A stretch of DNA of 33,475 nucleotides from Eimeria necatrix (Eukaryota > Apicomplexa > Conoidasida > Eucoccidiorida > Eimeriidae). A program made the position numbers and the translations under genes. Of this stretch, positions 10,374 to 21,654 are shown piece by piece (position 1 is the first letter of the stretch; every line of letters starts with the position of its first letter). The DNA lies in assembly GCF_000499385.1 (NCBI RefSeq), contig NW_013654285.1, positions 1 through 33,475 on the forward strand, read 5' to 3'. The notes beneath the pieces are model-generated. The model was not told where the DNA came from. It did no database searches and saw only the letters and a program-made list of their open reading frames with translations.

Positions 10374-11530
10374 CGTTAATGCAGCCGTTAGTCTACAGCT
10401 AACACTAGGCCAGATGGATCAACACTCAAGACACTGCAGGTGTACACGACACCAGGCAGTTAACAGCAGGTTAGCATGTAAGCGTGAGACAGCATCAAGG
10501 AACGCGTCCGTAAGAATACACTGCTATGCAGACGCGTGAGGTAACAGAGCAGAATGCTTCAAGTGGCGTAGTGTGGCTTTTCACGATGCACTAGAGAACA
10601 TAATAAGCTTCACAGAATGACACGAAAGTAAAAAGGAGACATTTCGGAGAGGTTTCAGAAAGGGGAAGGCAGATAACACAAAGGCCAATTTTCCTGAAGT
10701 ATACCGTTGCTTGTCCATTTCCGTGTGCATTTCTACACGCACAGAGAAACTCAGCAGGAAAGGTGGCGTTCGTTTTTGCCCAGCTGGCGTTCTCGCGTAT
10801 TTTAATCCATAAGCAGAGTAGAGCCTTTTGCACAGACGGACCAAACTCTCTTTCAACGAATGCTCTCAAACTACCTATTGTTGCTGTGTATCCAAATCGG
10901 GCTAGTTTGGGCCTTCATGCAAACTAACAAAATTCGTATGCATAAAAAAGTGCTCGAAAGACCCATAATCAGCTAACCGCAAGTAATTTCACAGAGAATT
11001 CAGGCTCTAGAAAGCCAGATACTCAAGCAATAACGTAGTGAGAATCAGTAACAGATGGAAATCTCTGAAGAACATATCGCCGGGACAAAGTCTGATGGGT
11101 TTATTAGGAACGAAACAAAACTTCAGATGCACAACCGAACTAGCAGGAGAAAGTGGAGCGTAAATTCACCAGTTCTCTAGTTTGATGCCAAGCTGTTATT
11201 ACCTGCACTTAGACTCGCAGCTTAATCAAAGCAGGTAGATAATGATTAACAATGAATTGTGAAAATGAGCTAGAAGACGCAAAGTCGTCATCGTCATTCA
11301 GTCTTAACCGTGAAAAAAATTTCCGGGATCCTTGCTTCCAGGGATTCTAAGTTCACAAGGTACGCTCTACCACCAATACATCCTGCATCTATTGTGCCAG
11401 CATGCTATTTGAATGTGTGGCTGAATATTCGAAAAAAACTGCTTTCAGGAATACTTAGATATTTTGTGGTACACGTAGCCTCTAATGAACCTGGTGTGTC
11501 GTGGGCTTTTGCTTTTGCTTTCACTTTCAG
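10374..11530. other. Intergenic stretch, no gene recognised
   Basis: Short open frames only, on both strands, none with a recognisable motif. No tandem repeats or heptamer arrays are seen. Confidence 0.4.
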
Positions 11531-11721
11531 GTAACCGCTGATTGCGTCCAACCAGATGTCTTGGACCCCTTCGAGGCTACAAAAATGCTCCTGGCCCGTG
11601 TTAGACTCTCGTGCTCGCTGAAACGCACTCCGTATGACACGTATTATGTTCTAGTGCTTGGTCTATTGCTCGAAAAAACTCTCCATGAACTTTCCTATTG
11701 CATCAGCGCAGCAGCGACTCG
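11531..11721 (+). pseudogene. Possible relic of the membrane-protein family (helical domain fragment)
   Basis: The plus frame here contains ARVRLSCSLKRTPYDTYY and VLGLLLEKTL. They resemble, in the same order and spacing, TRLSLSIPRSGIRRAQFKYY and VSTLRKL of the 14988 gene and RVSFTIPRRSMK...HYYYLVLALSKL of the 7316 gene. It lies between those two genes in the same orientation and directly follows a TTTCAG. No transmembrane segment or C-terminal tail is seen around it. The match is weak and by eye. It could instead be a chance resemblance or an exon of an unrecognised gene. Confidence 0.3.
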
Positions 11722-14700
11722 GGGCAATTGTGGGACTTCTCTAGCAACTAGAAAAGAAGTGCTGGGCAGGTGATTGTTATTAGTTTTAAACCTCGTAATA
11801 TTTTGAGGGCAATCAATATATTCCCCCTGCATGGATGGCAGTGAAGCGATTTCTTGGGTTGAATCACGGATAGTATGACACTAGACAAGTAGTAAGTGTT
11901 CAGCGCCTTCTGCGAAATCTGCAAAAAGGCAAGTACAGAAATACGTACGCTGTTTTGTCCTGTATACATTGCAGAAATAAATGCACTAGTAGCACCGCAA
12001 CGTTCGTGTAATTCGTCGTCAGGTGTGCTTGCTTAACAGTAGAAAGAGAAGCGTCGGAAAATTTTGCATTGGGCTTGGCGCCAGGAGAACCGGCGGAAAC
12101 GCATTTTCAGAATGAACATCTTAAGATTCGCACCAGAACACCAACTTTTCCGTGAAAATCGCATGCGTATGCAAGCATTTGCTACTGAGTGCTGTTGCTG
12201 GTGCTACTGCTGCCATGCGGAGGATCCAAAGGTACACACCTCCTTCAAAACAAAAATGGCCTACCCACAGGCTGAGTCTGAGGCATGACGACCCTTTTAA
12301 ACAGACAGAACAATGAAAGGAACTACAGAAGCAGCGGCTGAAAGCTTATTCTCAAGCTCAAAAAGGAATTACACCGTGCTTGCAAACGACGCCAAATGTA
12401 GAGAGGTCTCGAAGCTGTTCCGGTACTGCTTTCCTGATGCTACTACCTGTTCCGCAGCACTTGCTTTTGTTACTATTAACGTCATAAACGGCAGCACTAC
12501 TGGCAGTAGCGGCAACGTCAACAGCACCAACGTTGTTGCTGCTCATGCTGAAATTTTCTGTAGGAAGTTGTTACAGCTCGCTGTTGCGGCCTGTGGTTGC
12601 TTGAGAAATATGCTGGTTTAAAGAAACCAGCTTCACACTCTCTAAGCTTTAATCTGGCACCTAGCTGTTTGGGTTTAAGATGAGGGACAGCGCGGGTCTG
12701 TGCTAAAGTCGCTGAACTGGCAAAAACTCTATTGAAAATATCCAGGACCCAGAAGCGAAGCGCATATTTTAGGATCTGCGCCTGCACTAGCTGCCTAAGC
12801 AGCAGTGGCGAATGCAAGTTCGAGTTAAAGCATTTCACTTTTTCGGGACCACAGACTTCTCGTCTCTTCCTGCCGTTGCACTAGTGTTCAACTCCGGACT
12901 GCTTGTGGTGAGGTTGTTTGTGCTGGTGCTTCTGCAATACCAGACACTTTGTAGTGCCTTTGAGGCTTCCACTGAGAGCCAGTACTTTCTTCAACATCAC
13001 TTTTCCCTCTCTTTTCGCCGTCTGTACACTTGAAAAACCACGAGACCCACCGCTGGCATATGTTTCTAAAATTGTATAAGGCCGCGGCTTGGGTCCGTAG
13101 AAGCTTGCAAGACAGCTGTTCATCTCACCGAAAACGACATTACTAAGCTCGTATACTTTAGGAGCTATAGCCTTCTGACACTGCTGAAGGACGATATATT
13201 GCACGCATACAGCAGTATGCGCTGGCTCGTCAGTGCAAATGGCGATATCCGCGGCAGCTTGAGACGGTGTTGTGCGACCCTTAGATGAAAATTGGGATGA
13301 GACTACTCACTTCATACTAAACGGTGTCTGGAGAAGAAACCTAGCACTAAGTATCCAGCTGTTTGTTTCTTATGCGTAAATTTTCTGGGTTTGCAGCACA
13401 CAATGGCCGTCGAGAGGTCTCTGCGAAGCTCTGGAAAATCCTGTTGACGCCATGAGTCTTGGCCATTACTAAATTGTGTCTACAGGTAACTGCTTCGTAG
13501 TTTGTTTTGCGCTTGGCTCTTTTTGTCCTCCTGTGCTGCGTTCGGCGGCTTCGCTGTGGAAAATGATACTACGCTTCCCACAGAGTGTTATTGCTTGACA
13601 CGCGATGTGCATTGTTACGGGCACTACGAAGTTTTAGACACAGCTGGATTTTGTATAGGCAGAACTCAGGAGAATTGCAGCTAGGCTTTTTCCGAAAAGT
13701 GGGACTGCCACACCCACTGCCCAGGTTGTGTCACCAGGTTATTCATGGATTACACAACGCATTGTAACGTGCGGCCTCGGGGCTCCATCATTACCCCGAA
13801 TACAAACTCCGTACAGTTCTTGCCGCTGATACAGAATGGGCCTTTTGGGCAGTGCTCCTGCGTGGATCGAGATAGCGGGATCTCGACCGCGGCTGCATCA
13901 ATTGAGAACGTCCCCCATGTTCCGTACATGCTTAGTTGTATGAGGCAATGCCCCATGAAACAACATCTTTTTGATAACTTTTCTGTCTAACATTTGCTCA
14001 AAAACCAAAATTTGCTTTGGACGCGTAACGGGGTCTTTCAGTGGCATGGTCTTTAGCTCCCCCCTCGTCTCTACTATGCCTGTGCCACGAGAACTATTTG
14101 GTCGTGACCCTGTATCACTGTAGCACCGTGCTTGCATTCCATTAGGCTCCGAAGTGAATTTTAATAAGATATAAATCATGCTACACCGGTCTTAACGCCG
14201 AGTGAAGCAAGCTAGGCTGGGCCCACAAAAGGCCCCTAGAACCTCTTGCTCTACGTACGCAAGGGTGACTCTGCCCTGAGATGGATTAGGAGTGCTTTAA
14301 TATTGGTTAAGTAATTAACAGCAGCATGCACTGCTTTGCAAGTTTACATTCAAGAAAGGATGCGTTTTTCGAGGCAGGACGTAGTGCGCTCTAGAGATGT
14401 GGCTCGGGCCGCATTGCATCGATGTTCTAGAGAAGCTGCCCTGGGGGGAGCGCAGTATGATGCACGAGAAACAGAGTAGACAGAACGGGGAAATAGCTTG
14501 CGTTTTCCGGTAAAATCATAACAAGAAGGCTCCCGAGATGCCTGCGAGACATCTGAAATACTGGCGCAAGGCTTCAGAGTCCAGCATGTGAGCGAGGACC
14601 GACGAGCCTCTGATACTCCCCTGACCGATCTATGGTTCTTCCACCAATAATAATACTGAGGTATACGTGTTTTCAGGAGAAATAGGGAAGCCGTGTCTTT

Positions 14701-14987
14701 CGTCTTTCTGAAGTACTGTGGGCCTCTCGGTGCCCAGTGTTAAACAGCTGCAGTTCGGTATTTTCTTGGTAACACTGGTGGCAACGCAGCGATGGCCTTT
14801 GTGCACTAGTCCCTATTGAATCTTTCGCGTAAACATTTTGCAATCAGGTGGCACAAAAGAGTCGAGGCGGAGGCCTCGTACTGCGTGCCTCTGCCCCTCT
14901 TTTTCGTCGAGAATTGCTTGGCGGGCTCCTGGGTACCGGCATTGCTCGTTTTAAATGCACTTTCACGCGACATTTTAACTGACTGCA
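11722..14987. other. Intergenic stretch, no gene recognised
   Basis: Several frames of 60-107 codons occur without recognisable domains. One at 13502-13684 (plus) has a hydrophobic start and six cysteines in about 60 codons but begins with TTG, not ATG. It could be an exon of a small secreted protein, but nothing flanking it supports a gene model. No CAG or TTTAGGG arrays are present. Confidence 0.4.
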
Positions 14988-16751
14988 ATGCAGGATAACG
15001 CTGAGGAGGTCATAGTCAAGGCGCTTGACGATTCCCTACGCGACAGAGGAGCGAAACCAGGTTCCCTGTATAGCAGCATAATGCCCGTGAAGCAACAGAG
15101 GCAGCTGCCAACCAGCGACGCAAGTACAGAGGTTTTAGTTCCTTTCCTGGCAAACAGGAAAGGAAGCCAGCTTTTGGCCAACGCTCGATTTGTGGTCTTA
15201 CTAGCTGTTGCAACCATCGTTGTGGCGTTTGTGGTTTTGCGGTGTGCTTCGAAGCTCGGCATGAGAAGATGGAAGAGAGGAGGCCTCAGGTCCCTTGCTG
15301 CTGGTGAGGAGCAGAGTACATCATCGGCTTGCTCTTATGTCTCTGCTGACACCTGTCAGCAGTCCTGTGATGCTGAAGGTGGGCTGGTAGAGGCGGAGCT
15401 GCTTCGACGGGCATCCTCCGTCGTGTTGACAATAAGCTATGTGGTGGAATCCAACGAGCCCGTATTACTAAGACTTGGCGCCGCCCACCGTCACAGAGCC
15501 ATGTGCCTTCTTGCGAGCATGGCGATTGTGGAGTTCAGTGCCTTGAAAGCAGTGACTGAGGCACATCTAGAAAACGTTATTGATTGCGAAACCTGGAAAG
15601 TCGCTTGGGCAACAACTCGTTTGTCGCTGAGCATTCCACGTTCAGGAATAAGAAGAGCACAGTTTAAGTACTACATATTCGTGTCGACTCTTAGGAAGCT
15701 TGCAACTTCAGGGGCGTACGCATCACTTTTGAACCGAAAGCAGCGTTTGGAAAGGCTGCGTACCCTGGTCCTTTTACAAGAACGAGCACTGAAACACATG
15801 CAGAAAGTACTTGAAAATATCGATAATTTGAATAGGGTTGACAAAACAAAATATAAGAACGACTTGGATGAGGCCCTGGATCTTCTCACCGGTCTCGTCT
15901 ACACCCGCAAAAATCAGGTTTTTAGGGATCCGTTTCTCCGTTGCTGGCTGCTGGAAAACGAAGACTTTTGGTTGCAGTCACCTATTATTCCAAATGCCTA
16001 CCTAAGGCATATCTTGCATCAGAAGCAGAAGAGTTACAGTGATATGGTGATGGAGTTGGAGTCTCCCGAGCAACTCCGCGCAGCACTGAACAGAGGGCAC
16101 CAATACAGCAAAAGTGTGGCTCAAAGTGACGACAAGGAAACGGAAGAGCCGTTTTCTTCTCATTTGGCGGATAGTCCACGCCAAAGCACGGGTTATTTCG
16201 ACACTTCTAGTCATCCCGGTAAAGGTGGGTCGCTGTACCTTGCAGGAGACACCCCAAGGCTACGTACAGCTCAGGCTGAAATGTTTGGCCCGAGCACCCC
16301 ATTCTCCACTCCCGACCACCGTGCATTTATGGAGAACGTAACCAAAGTATCTGAAAAGTGGTCTTCCCACACTGCTTTCAAGGGTCCAGGCCAGCTTCCA
16401 CAGCAAGCAGGTTATCCTGTTTTCCCGGGATTCCACCAGCCTGCTGAGTTTGATGATAAGTCAGCGACTAGCTCGTCTGTCTGGCCATCTTCTGCAGTGG
16501 GTGGAGCGACACCGGCAGAGCCTCTGGTTGCCGGCTATCCCGATTTTGGACACCCAGCACCGCCAATGCTTATGCTTGACCCACCTTTGGGGCCTCTGCG
16601 TGCTCCTGCCATGCATGCGAGTGAACTGACTCAACCTAGTGTTCCCCCGATGACTGTAAGGGCACCGGGCGCCCACAGAAGTACTCGAGAATTCCAAGGG
16701 GTTGCCGTGGGCGAGCCAGAGGAAGGCAGCGAGCCTCAGCAGGACTTATGA
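14988..16751 (+). CDS. Single-pass membrane protein of a coccidian paralogous family, copy 2 (587 aa)
   Basis: Function is unknown. This is a single-exon paralogue of the 7316 gene, in the same orientation about 5.9 kb downstream and almost equal in length. The start ATG matches the paralogue's sequence context. A hydrophobic segment at about 68-84 (FVVLLAVATIVVAFVV) is followed by SKLGMRRWKRGG. The helical domain at about 135-325 contains AHRHRAMCLLASMAIVEFSA and TRKNQVFRDPFLRCWLLENE, both shared with copy 1. The C-terminal 200 residues are Pro/Ser-rich and probably disordered, ending with APGAHRSTREFQGVAVGEPE, the tail motif also kept in copy 1. Conservation of membrane anchor, domain and tail amid divergent linkers suggests both copies are under constraint. 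No family name can be assigned from sequence alone. Confidence 0.85.
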   Translation: MQDNAEEVIVKALDDSLRDRGAKPGSLYSSIMPVKQQRQLPTSDASTEVLVPFLANRKGSQLLANARFVVLLAVATIVVAFVVLRCASKLGMRRWKRGGLRSLAAGEEQSTSSACSYVSADTCQQSCDAEGGLVEAELLRRASSVVLTISYVVESNEPVLLRLGAAHRHRAMCLLASMAIVEFSALKAVTEAHLENVIDCETWKVAWATTRLSLSIPRSGIRRAQFKYYIFVSTLRKLATSGAYASLLNRKQRLERLRTLVLLQERALKHMQKVLENIDNLNRVDKTKYKNDLDEALDLLTGLVYTRKNQVFRDPFLRCWLLENEDFWLQSPIIPNAYLRHILHQKQKSYSDMVMELESPEQLRAALNRGHQYSKSVAQSDDKETEEPFSSHLADSPRQSTGYFDTSSHPGKGGSLYLAGDTPRLRTAQAEMFGPSTPFSTPDHRAFMENVTKVSEKWSSHTAFKGPGQLPQQAGYPVFPGFHQPAEFDDKSATSSSVWPSSAVGGATPAEPLVAGYPDFGHPAPPMLMLDPPLGPLRAPAMHASELTQPSVPPMTVRAPGAHRSTREFQGVAVGEPEEGSEPQQDL

Positions 16752-19073
16752 AGGACGGCATTTTTTGTCAAGCTTGCGCCATGTGAAAGCAGCACATTGT
16801 ATAAGCCGTAGCATTCTCGTATCCTGCAAGTGATGCCTGTGGCAAATACACCGGCCGGCTGCCCGTGAACGCACTTCAGCCTGTCTTATTCGATGGATAC
16901 TGCATCTTTGACCTCATAGCTTTGTTATATTGAAGAACCTAGAGACACGAAGAACTAGAAGACTCAAAGAAGACTTGAGACGCGTCAGTTCCTCACCATT
17001 GAGCATGTGCTTTGAGGTGTGTTGGCGCTGCGAAGGCAAACAGCCTCGATGGAGAGGCGAGCATGCCTACTTCACGGATATCATGACGGCTTTTTGAAGT
17101 AAAGGTATGCTGCTGTACTTACGCGATGTGTGCTCTTGAGAGTCCGCTGGGATCTGGTTTTCCGCGTATGCCAGTTACCACGGAACATCGCAGGGGCTGT
17201 TTGTTTGCGCGCCACGAGGTGCTTTCCATAGTTTCTGTCCCTCTGCAATCTTTTGTGCCATCCTTGCAGCGAGCATGTATTTTGCATTTGCGCTTCACTG
17301 GCTTCAATTGAAATTGTATCCTTTTAGACCTACCCAAATACACAAAAATTGGCATTAGAACGATCACTTTCCGCTCTGATGCTTTTCTAGGTGCGCCTTT
17401 ATATTTGTACAAGCTCTTCTTCTCGAAGCAAGCAGTTAAAAACGTGCACTTTATGTCAATGAGCGTACGCCTAGTTGTTTCAGACGGCATTTGTCAATGG
17501 CGTCCACGTTAGATTTATTGAGGCTTGCCTGTTTCTCGTGCCCAGCTCGTTTCTTCTCGACCTTGTGACTAAGTTTACTACGTGAGGCTTCCGTGGAGGT
17601 CCCTCAGTGGTTCACTGTGATGCTGGAAAGCATGCGCACCGCAATTCTCACAAAGAGAAATGCTTAAAAGCATGCAAATGAAAGGAGGAACTTGGCCTCT
17701 TCGGAATGCCTTCGGTAACCTCTTTGTATCGGTGCCCTGAGCTCACGAGACAGGCAGCAGCGTAGGCCAATATATGCAGGATATTTCGTCATCTGTCGTG
17801 AAATTGTCCCGCTCCTGTGCATTGCAGACATACTTAAAACATGGAAACTTCGTGGCAGGTAACGCAGGCCGAGGAAATAGGCCGCAGAAATCCAACAGTG
17901 TCCTGCGGAAGTCTGAACGGAAATATTTCAATGGATAACTGTGGAGGTGTTCGTAGCTGGCGAAAGTCTAGGGCGCGGCAACCACACAAACTTCAAAAAC
18001 CACCACATGCTGAGCTAGAGAGAAAATGAGGCATAGAAATTTTGAACAGGGCACGCAAAATTGCAGCAAAGCAAGTGCCTTTTTCATTTGTTTATATCCC
18101 ACATAGTAGCACTAGGATCCTCCTTTTTGGGGAGCACTCGGGGGATGAGAGACGAGGGCCAAATGCCCCAGAAAGCCGTTGCAAAACAGGGGAAAATTAT
18201 CATTGAAAATTTGTCGATGGCGGTTTTGCTCCGATGAGAGGACCCTCGAGAGCTCTTTTGCTTGTGGACCTTTGCCGTGGGGAGTATTCTGGTGCTCTGA
18301 ACTATGAAAAGGCTTATTTAAAATACTTTATTTTTCACTGTTACTAAGATATAAAAGGAAATCGAGCCAAAACGAATGGCCATGTAATGGCCTAAGCTAG
18401 GTGAGCATGAAGCTTGGCCAGTCTTTTGGGCTCCTGGCCTCTGATACAGCTACCGTGGGGTTCTGCGCCTCTTGGGACGGCCCTGAAGACTCGAGTTGAA
18501 GTCTCCTATTTAATTTAGTGTGATTAATCGTCTAAAACTGGCCTTCTTTGCGGCCTAGCAACCTCAATGCCTCAGAGCCAGAGCCTAGACTCTGGCTCTA
18601 GTGCGCCGAACCGCTAAAATAGACACCAAGACCTCCTCTCTCACTCACTCTACCCAACGTAATAATTACTTATTACACGTACGGGTGATTCTCTGAGGGC
18701 TAGAGCACCCTTTGTTGGTTCAGAGCTATTACTTCGCTCAAGGGGGCCCCCAGGGGCCCCACTGGGTACCAGGGGCCCCGTTCCCCCTAATGACGTAAGC
18801 CTCAATTGGGGGCAACCTCTATCTGCTGCGTCAAATAATGGATTTAAGGTATTTTTCTTGAATTTTAACGCAACTTTTGGCTCTAGGTGCAGCATTTTGG
18901 ACCAAATACACAGCATGTTCTCGAGCTATCGGCCTTTCATCGAGCTGCCACTGGAGAGCCAAACCACTCAACGCGAAACTCCTAACCCTATTCTTCAAGA
19001 GGGAATCCTTGAAATTATTTTCCCCTCATATTTAGCGGGTTGAGCCTACAAGTGTTGGACCAAGAGGGTCCTT
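16752..19073. other. Intergenic stretch, no gene recognised
   Basis: Short open frames only. A small hairpin (AGAGCCAGAG / CTCTGGCTCT) lies at 18574-18599, and GGGGCCCC-rich blocks at about 18740-18780, the first sign of the repeat-rich composition that follows. The 5' part of the next gene may begin within the last few hundred bases. Confidence 0.4.
18574..18599. repeat. Short inverted repeat
   Basis: AGAGCCAGAG and CTCTGGCTCT are separated by six bases and pair perfectly over 10 bp. It lies between genes with no T-run after it, so a role is not evident. Confidence 0.6.
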
Positions 19074-19279
19074 ATGGACGGGTCACCATGGGGGGCCCCC
19101 CCGGGGGCCCCTGATTGCGTTGCAGAAGACATTGAAATAGAAAAGCAATATGCTTTTAGTACTTCTTTGCTCAGTTTGCAACTAGAGGGGCCCATAATTC
19201 CTGGCAGCGATCCTCCGTGCGCTCACTGCAAAAGCAAACGCATAAAGTGCATCTGCGAGTCCGTCAAGCTAGTCGGCAA
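19074..19279 (+). CDS. Candidate small or 5' exon with Cys-rich motif (uncertain)
   Basis: An ATG-initiated frame of 68 codons runs to a strong splice donor (GGCAA|GTAAGTAAG). It contains PPCAHCKSKRIKCIC, a CxxC-x6-CxC arrangement. It lies just upstream of the cap methyltransferase gene and could be its first exon. However, no acceptor before 19375 joins it in the frame of the next exon, so the connection is unproven. It may instead be spliced differently or be non-coding. Confidence 0.3.
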
Positions 19280-19285
19280 GTAAGT

Positions 19286-19287
<2 letters not shown>

Positions 19288-19324
<37 letters not shown>
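19288..19324 (+). repeat. CAG trinucleotide run, first in the window
   Basis: About 12 uninterrupted CAG units lie just after a splice-donor-like GTAAGT. To the left of this point no such runs occur; to the right they are frequent as far as 32.2 kb. Confidence 0.95.
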
Positions 19325-19328
<4 letters not shown>

Positions 19329-19374
19329 AGCTGCAGTAGAAGCAGCACGACTGGCGAAGGCTGGAGCTCAGCAC

Positions 19375-19439
19375 ATGCCAGAGGACTCCATTCGTTCATG
19401 TTCGTATCTAGTGCCTGCTGCTGCTGCTGCTGCTGCTGT

Positions 19440-19475
<36 letters not shown>

Positions 19476-19754
19476 GTGCAGCACCCCGGGCTACGGGGCC
19501 CCAGAACTAGAAAAGGTGGTTCAGCGGCTGGAGGAGCGGCGCAACTTTTTGTCTTTTATTCCAATTGATGAGTGGAAAAGACATACAGCAAAAACTGATG
19601 TTTTGAAAAAAGTGATTCCAGCAATTAAGCAGAAGGTGAGAAAGCATTTGCTCAACTCAGGTGTCTGGACACCTGCTGCTGCCTTTCCTGCTGCTTCTGA
19701 TTCTACTGCTGCTGCCGCTTGTGCTTTTTTCCGCTTCGGCTAGCAGCGCTGCTC

Positions 19755-19790
<36 letters not shown>

Positions 19791-20091
19791 AGGCGCGCTG
19801 CCGTGTTGTTGCTGCTGCTGCTAACTTCTTTCTTTCTGCTAGTTCTCCTCGTGCAGCTGCCGTATTTGCTGCTGCAGCAGCTGCTGCAGCAGACCTGCGC
19901 AGACCTCCTTTTTGTTCTTTCTTTGCTCAACTTGGCCTCATAAACATTTTAATTTAATTTAATTTAATTTTTTATTTTCAGGTGCGCGACAGGGAAGGAC
20001 ACGCGCCAGAGCTGCTGATAAACTCGTGGACAAAGTTTTACGAAATTCTCGCAAAGACCCCAATCGTGAAGCCCAGGCTGCAGCACTTGCT

Positions 20092-20130
<39 letters not shown>

Positions 20131-20261
20131 GAAGCAGCCTAGGGTATTTAAGAGCATTCATCTTTGTGAATGCCCTGGTGGATTTGTAGCCGCCACAAAC
20201 CACTACGTTAAAACTGAAGCCCGTATGCCTTTGCTGCTGCTGCAGTTGCTGTTGCCGCTGC

Positions 20262-20331
<70 letters not shown>

Positions 20332-21615
20332 TTGCCGGACTGCCCACAGGAGGCGTGCGCCCACCTCAAAATGCTGCCTGAATATCTTCTGCGTTTTTTT
20401 GCATGCGTCCGGGCATTTCGCGCAGCTCGGGGCTGCAGCCTAGGGTTTAGGGTTTAGGGTTTAGGGTTTAGGGTTTAGGGTTTAGGGATGTTGTGCTGCT
20501 GCAGGAGGGGTTTTCTTCTCGTGGCGAGCTGCTTCGCTAAACCCTTACTTCGAGGGCTGCAGCCCTTTGGAGGTTTTGGACGACGACGAGCTGTACAGAC
20601 ACTCCGAGAGGCGCTGGATCAGCAGCCCCGATGGAAGTGGAAATCTTTGCAAAAAAGAAAATATTGAATTTTTGTGGAAACAACTGACTCGCCAAGCCCA
20701 CCCCAGCGTGCCCCCCTTCGGCCTGGTAAACCCTAAACCCTAGTCCACTTTCAAGCCCTTCGGCGCGGTTTCACGCTCCCCAAACCCTAAACCCTAAACC
20801 CTAAACCCTAGTTCAGCGCTAAACCTTGATGCGCGTAAACCCTAGTCAACGTGCAAACCCCTTCAGCTCGATTTGAGGCTCGTGTTTCCACGGGTTCGCT
20901 GGACGCAGGGGCGCCTAAACCCTAAACCCTAAACCCTAAACCCTAGTTCAGCGCTAAACCTAGTCCACTTCAAAACCCTTTTAGCTCTTTTGGGGCCTGG
21001 GGCTTCGGCCTAGCTTGGAGTTAGCTTTGGGGGTTTGGGCTGGGGTTAGGGCTTTAGGCTGCAAAAGATTCAGAAGGGAGTTTCGGGGAAATGTTTTGAG
21101 GGTTTAGGGTTTGATGGCTTCCTTGTGGTTTCAGCTTGCGCCGGGGTGTACGTACACTTGCGGCGACTTGTGCATCGTTTTTCTTCCTTTTTTTTCTATT
21201 TTTGCTTTTTTTAATTCTTTTAATTCTTTTGATTCCTTTTATTCTTTTTCAGGCCGACTTGGTGACGGCCGACGGCTCCTTTGATGTGCAGCACAACCCC
21301 GCGAAGCAGGAGGAACTTGTGGTTCCTCTGGTGTATGCGGAGCTTGTCGCCATTCTGGGGCTCGTCCAGCTGCACGGCTCTGCTGTCATAAAAGCTTACA
21401 GCCTTCATTCTCACCATTCTGTTTCTCTTCTTGCAATTCTCAGCATGTGCTTCGAGCGGGTAATGCAAAGCAGCGAAAAGTAATGAGAAGTAATGAAAAC
21501 TAATTAAAAGTAATGAACAGTAGTGAGAAGCCCGCGCTGCCCCTCCTGGTGCTGCTGCTGCTGCGGCTGCAGCGACTCAAGCTGCGGCCGCTGAGCTTGC
21601 TTCTTACGCTACGCT

Positions 21616-21654
<39 letters not shown>

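Noticed and set aside
13502..13684. Cys-rich small protein with hydrophobic start
   Set aside because: The frame begins with TTG and has no supporting splice sites or relatives. Kept only as a note in the intergenic entry.
19661..20443. Frames made of poly-Leu, poly-Gln, poly-Ala or poly-Ser on both strands
   Set aside because: CTG/CAG runs are open in every frame. Coding status was accepted only where family motifs and splice phase agree.
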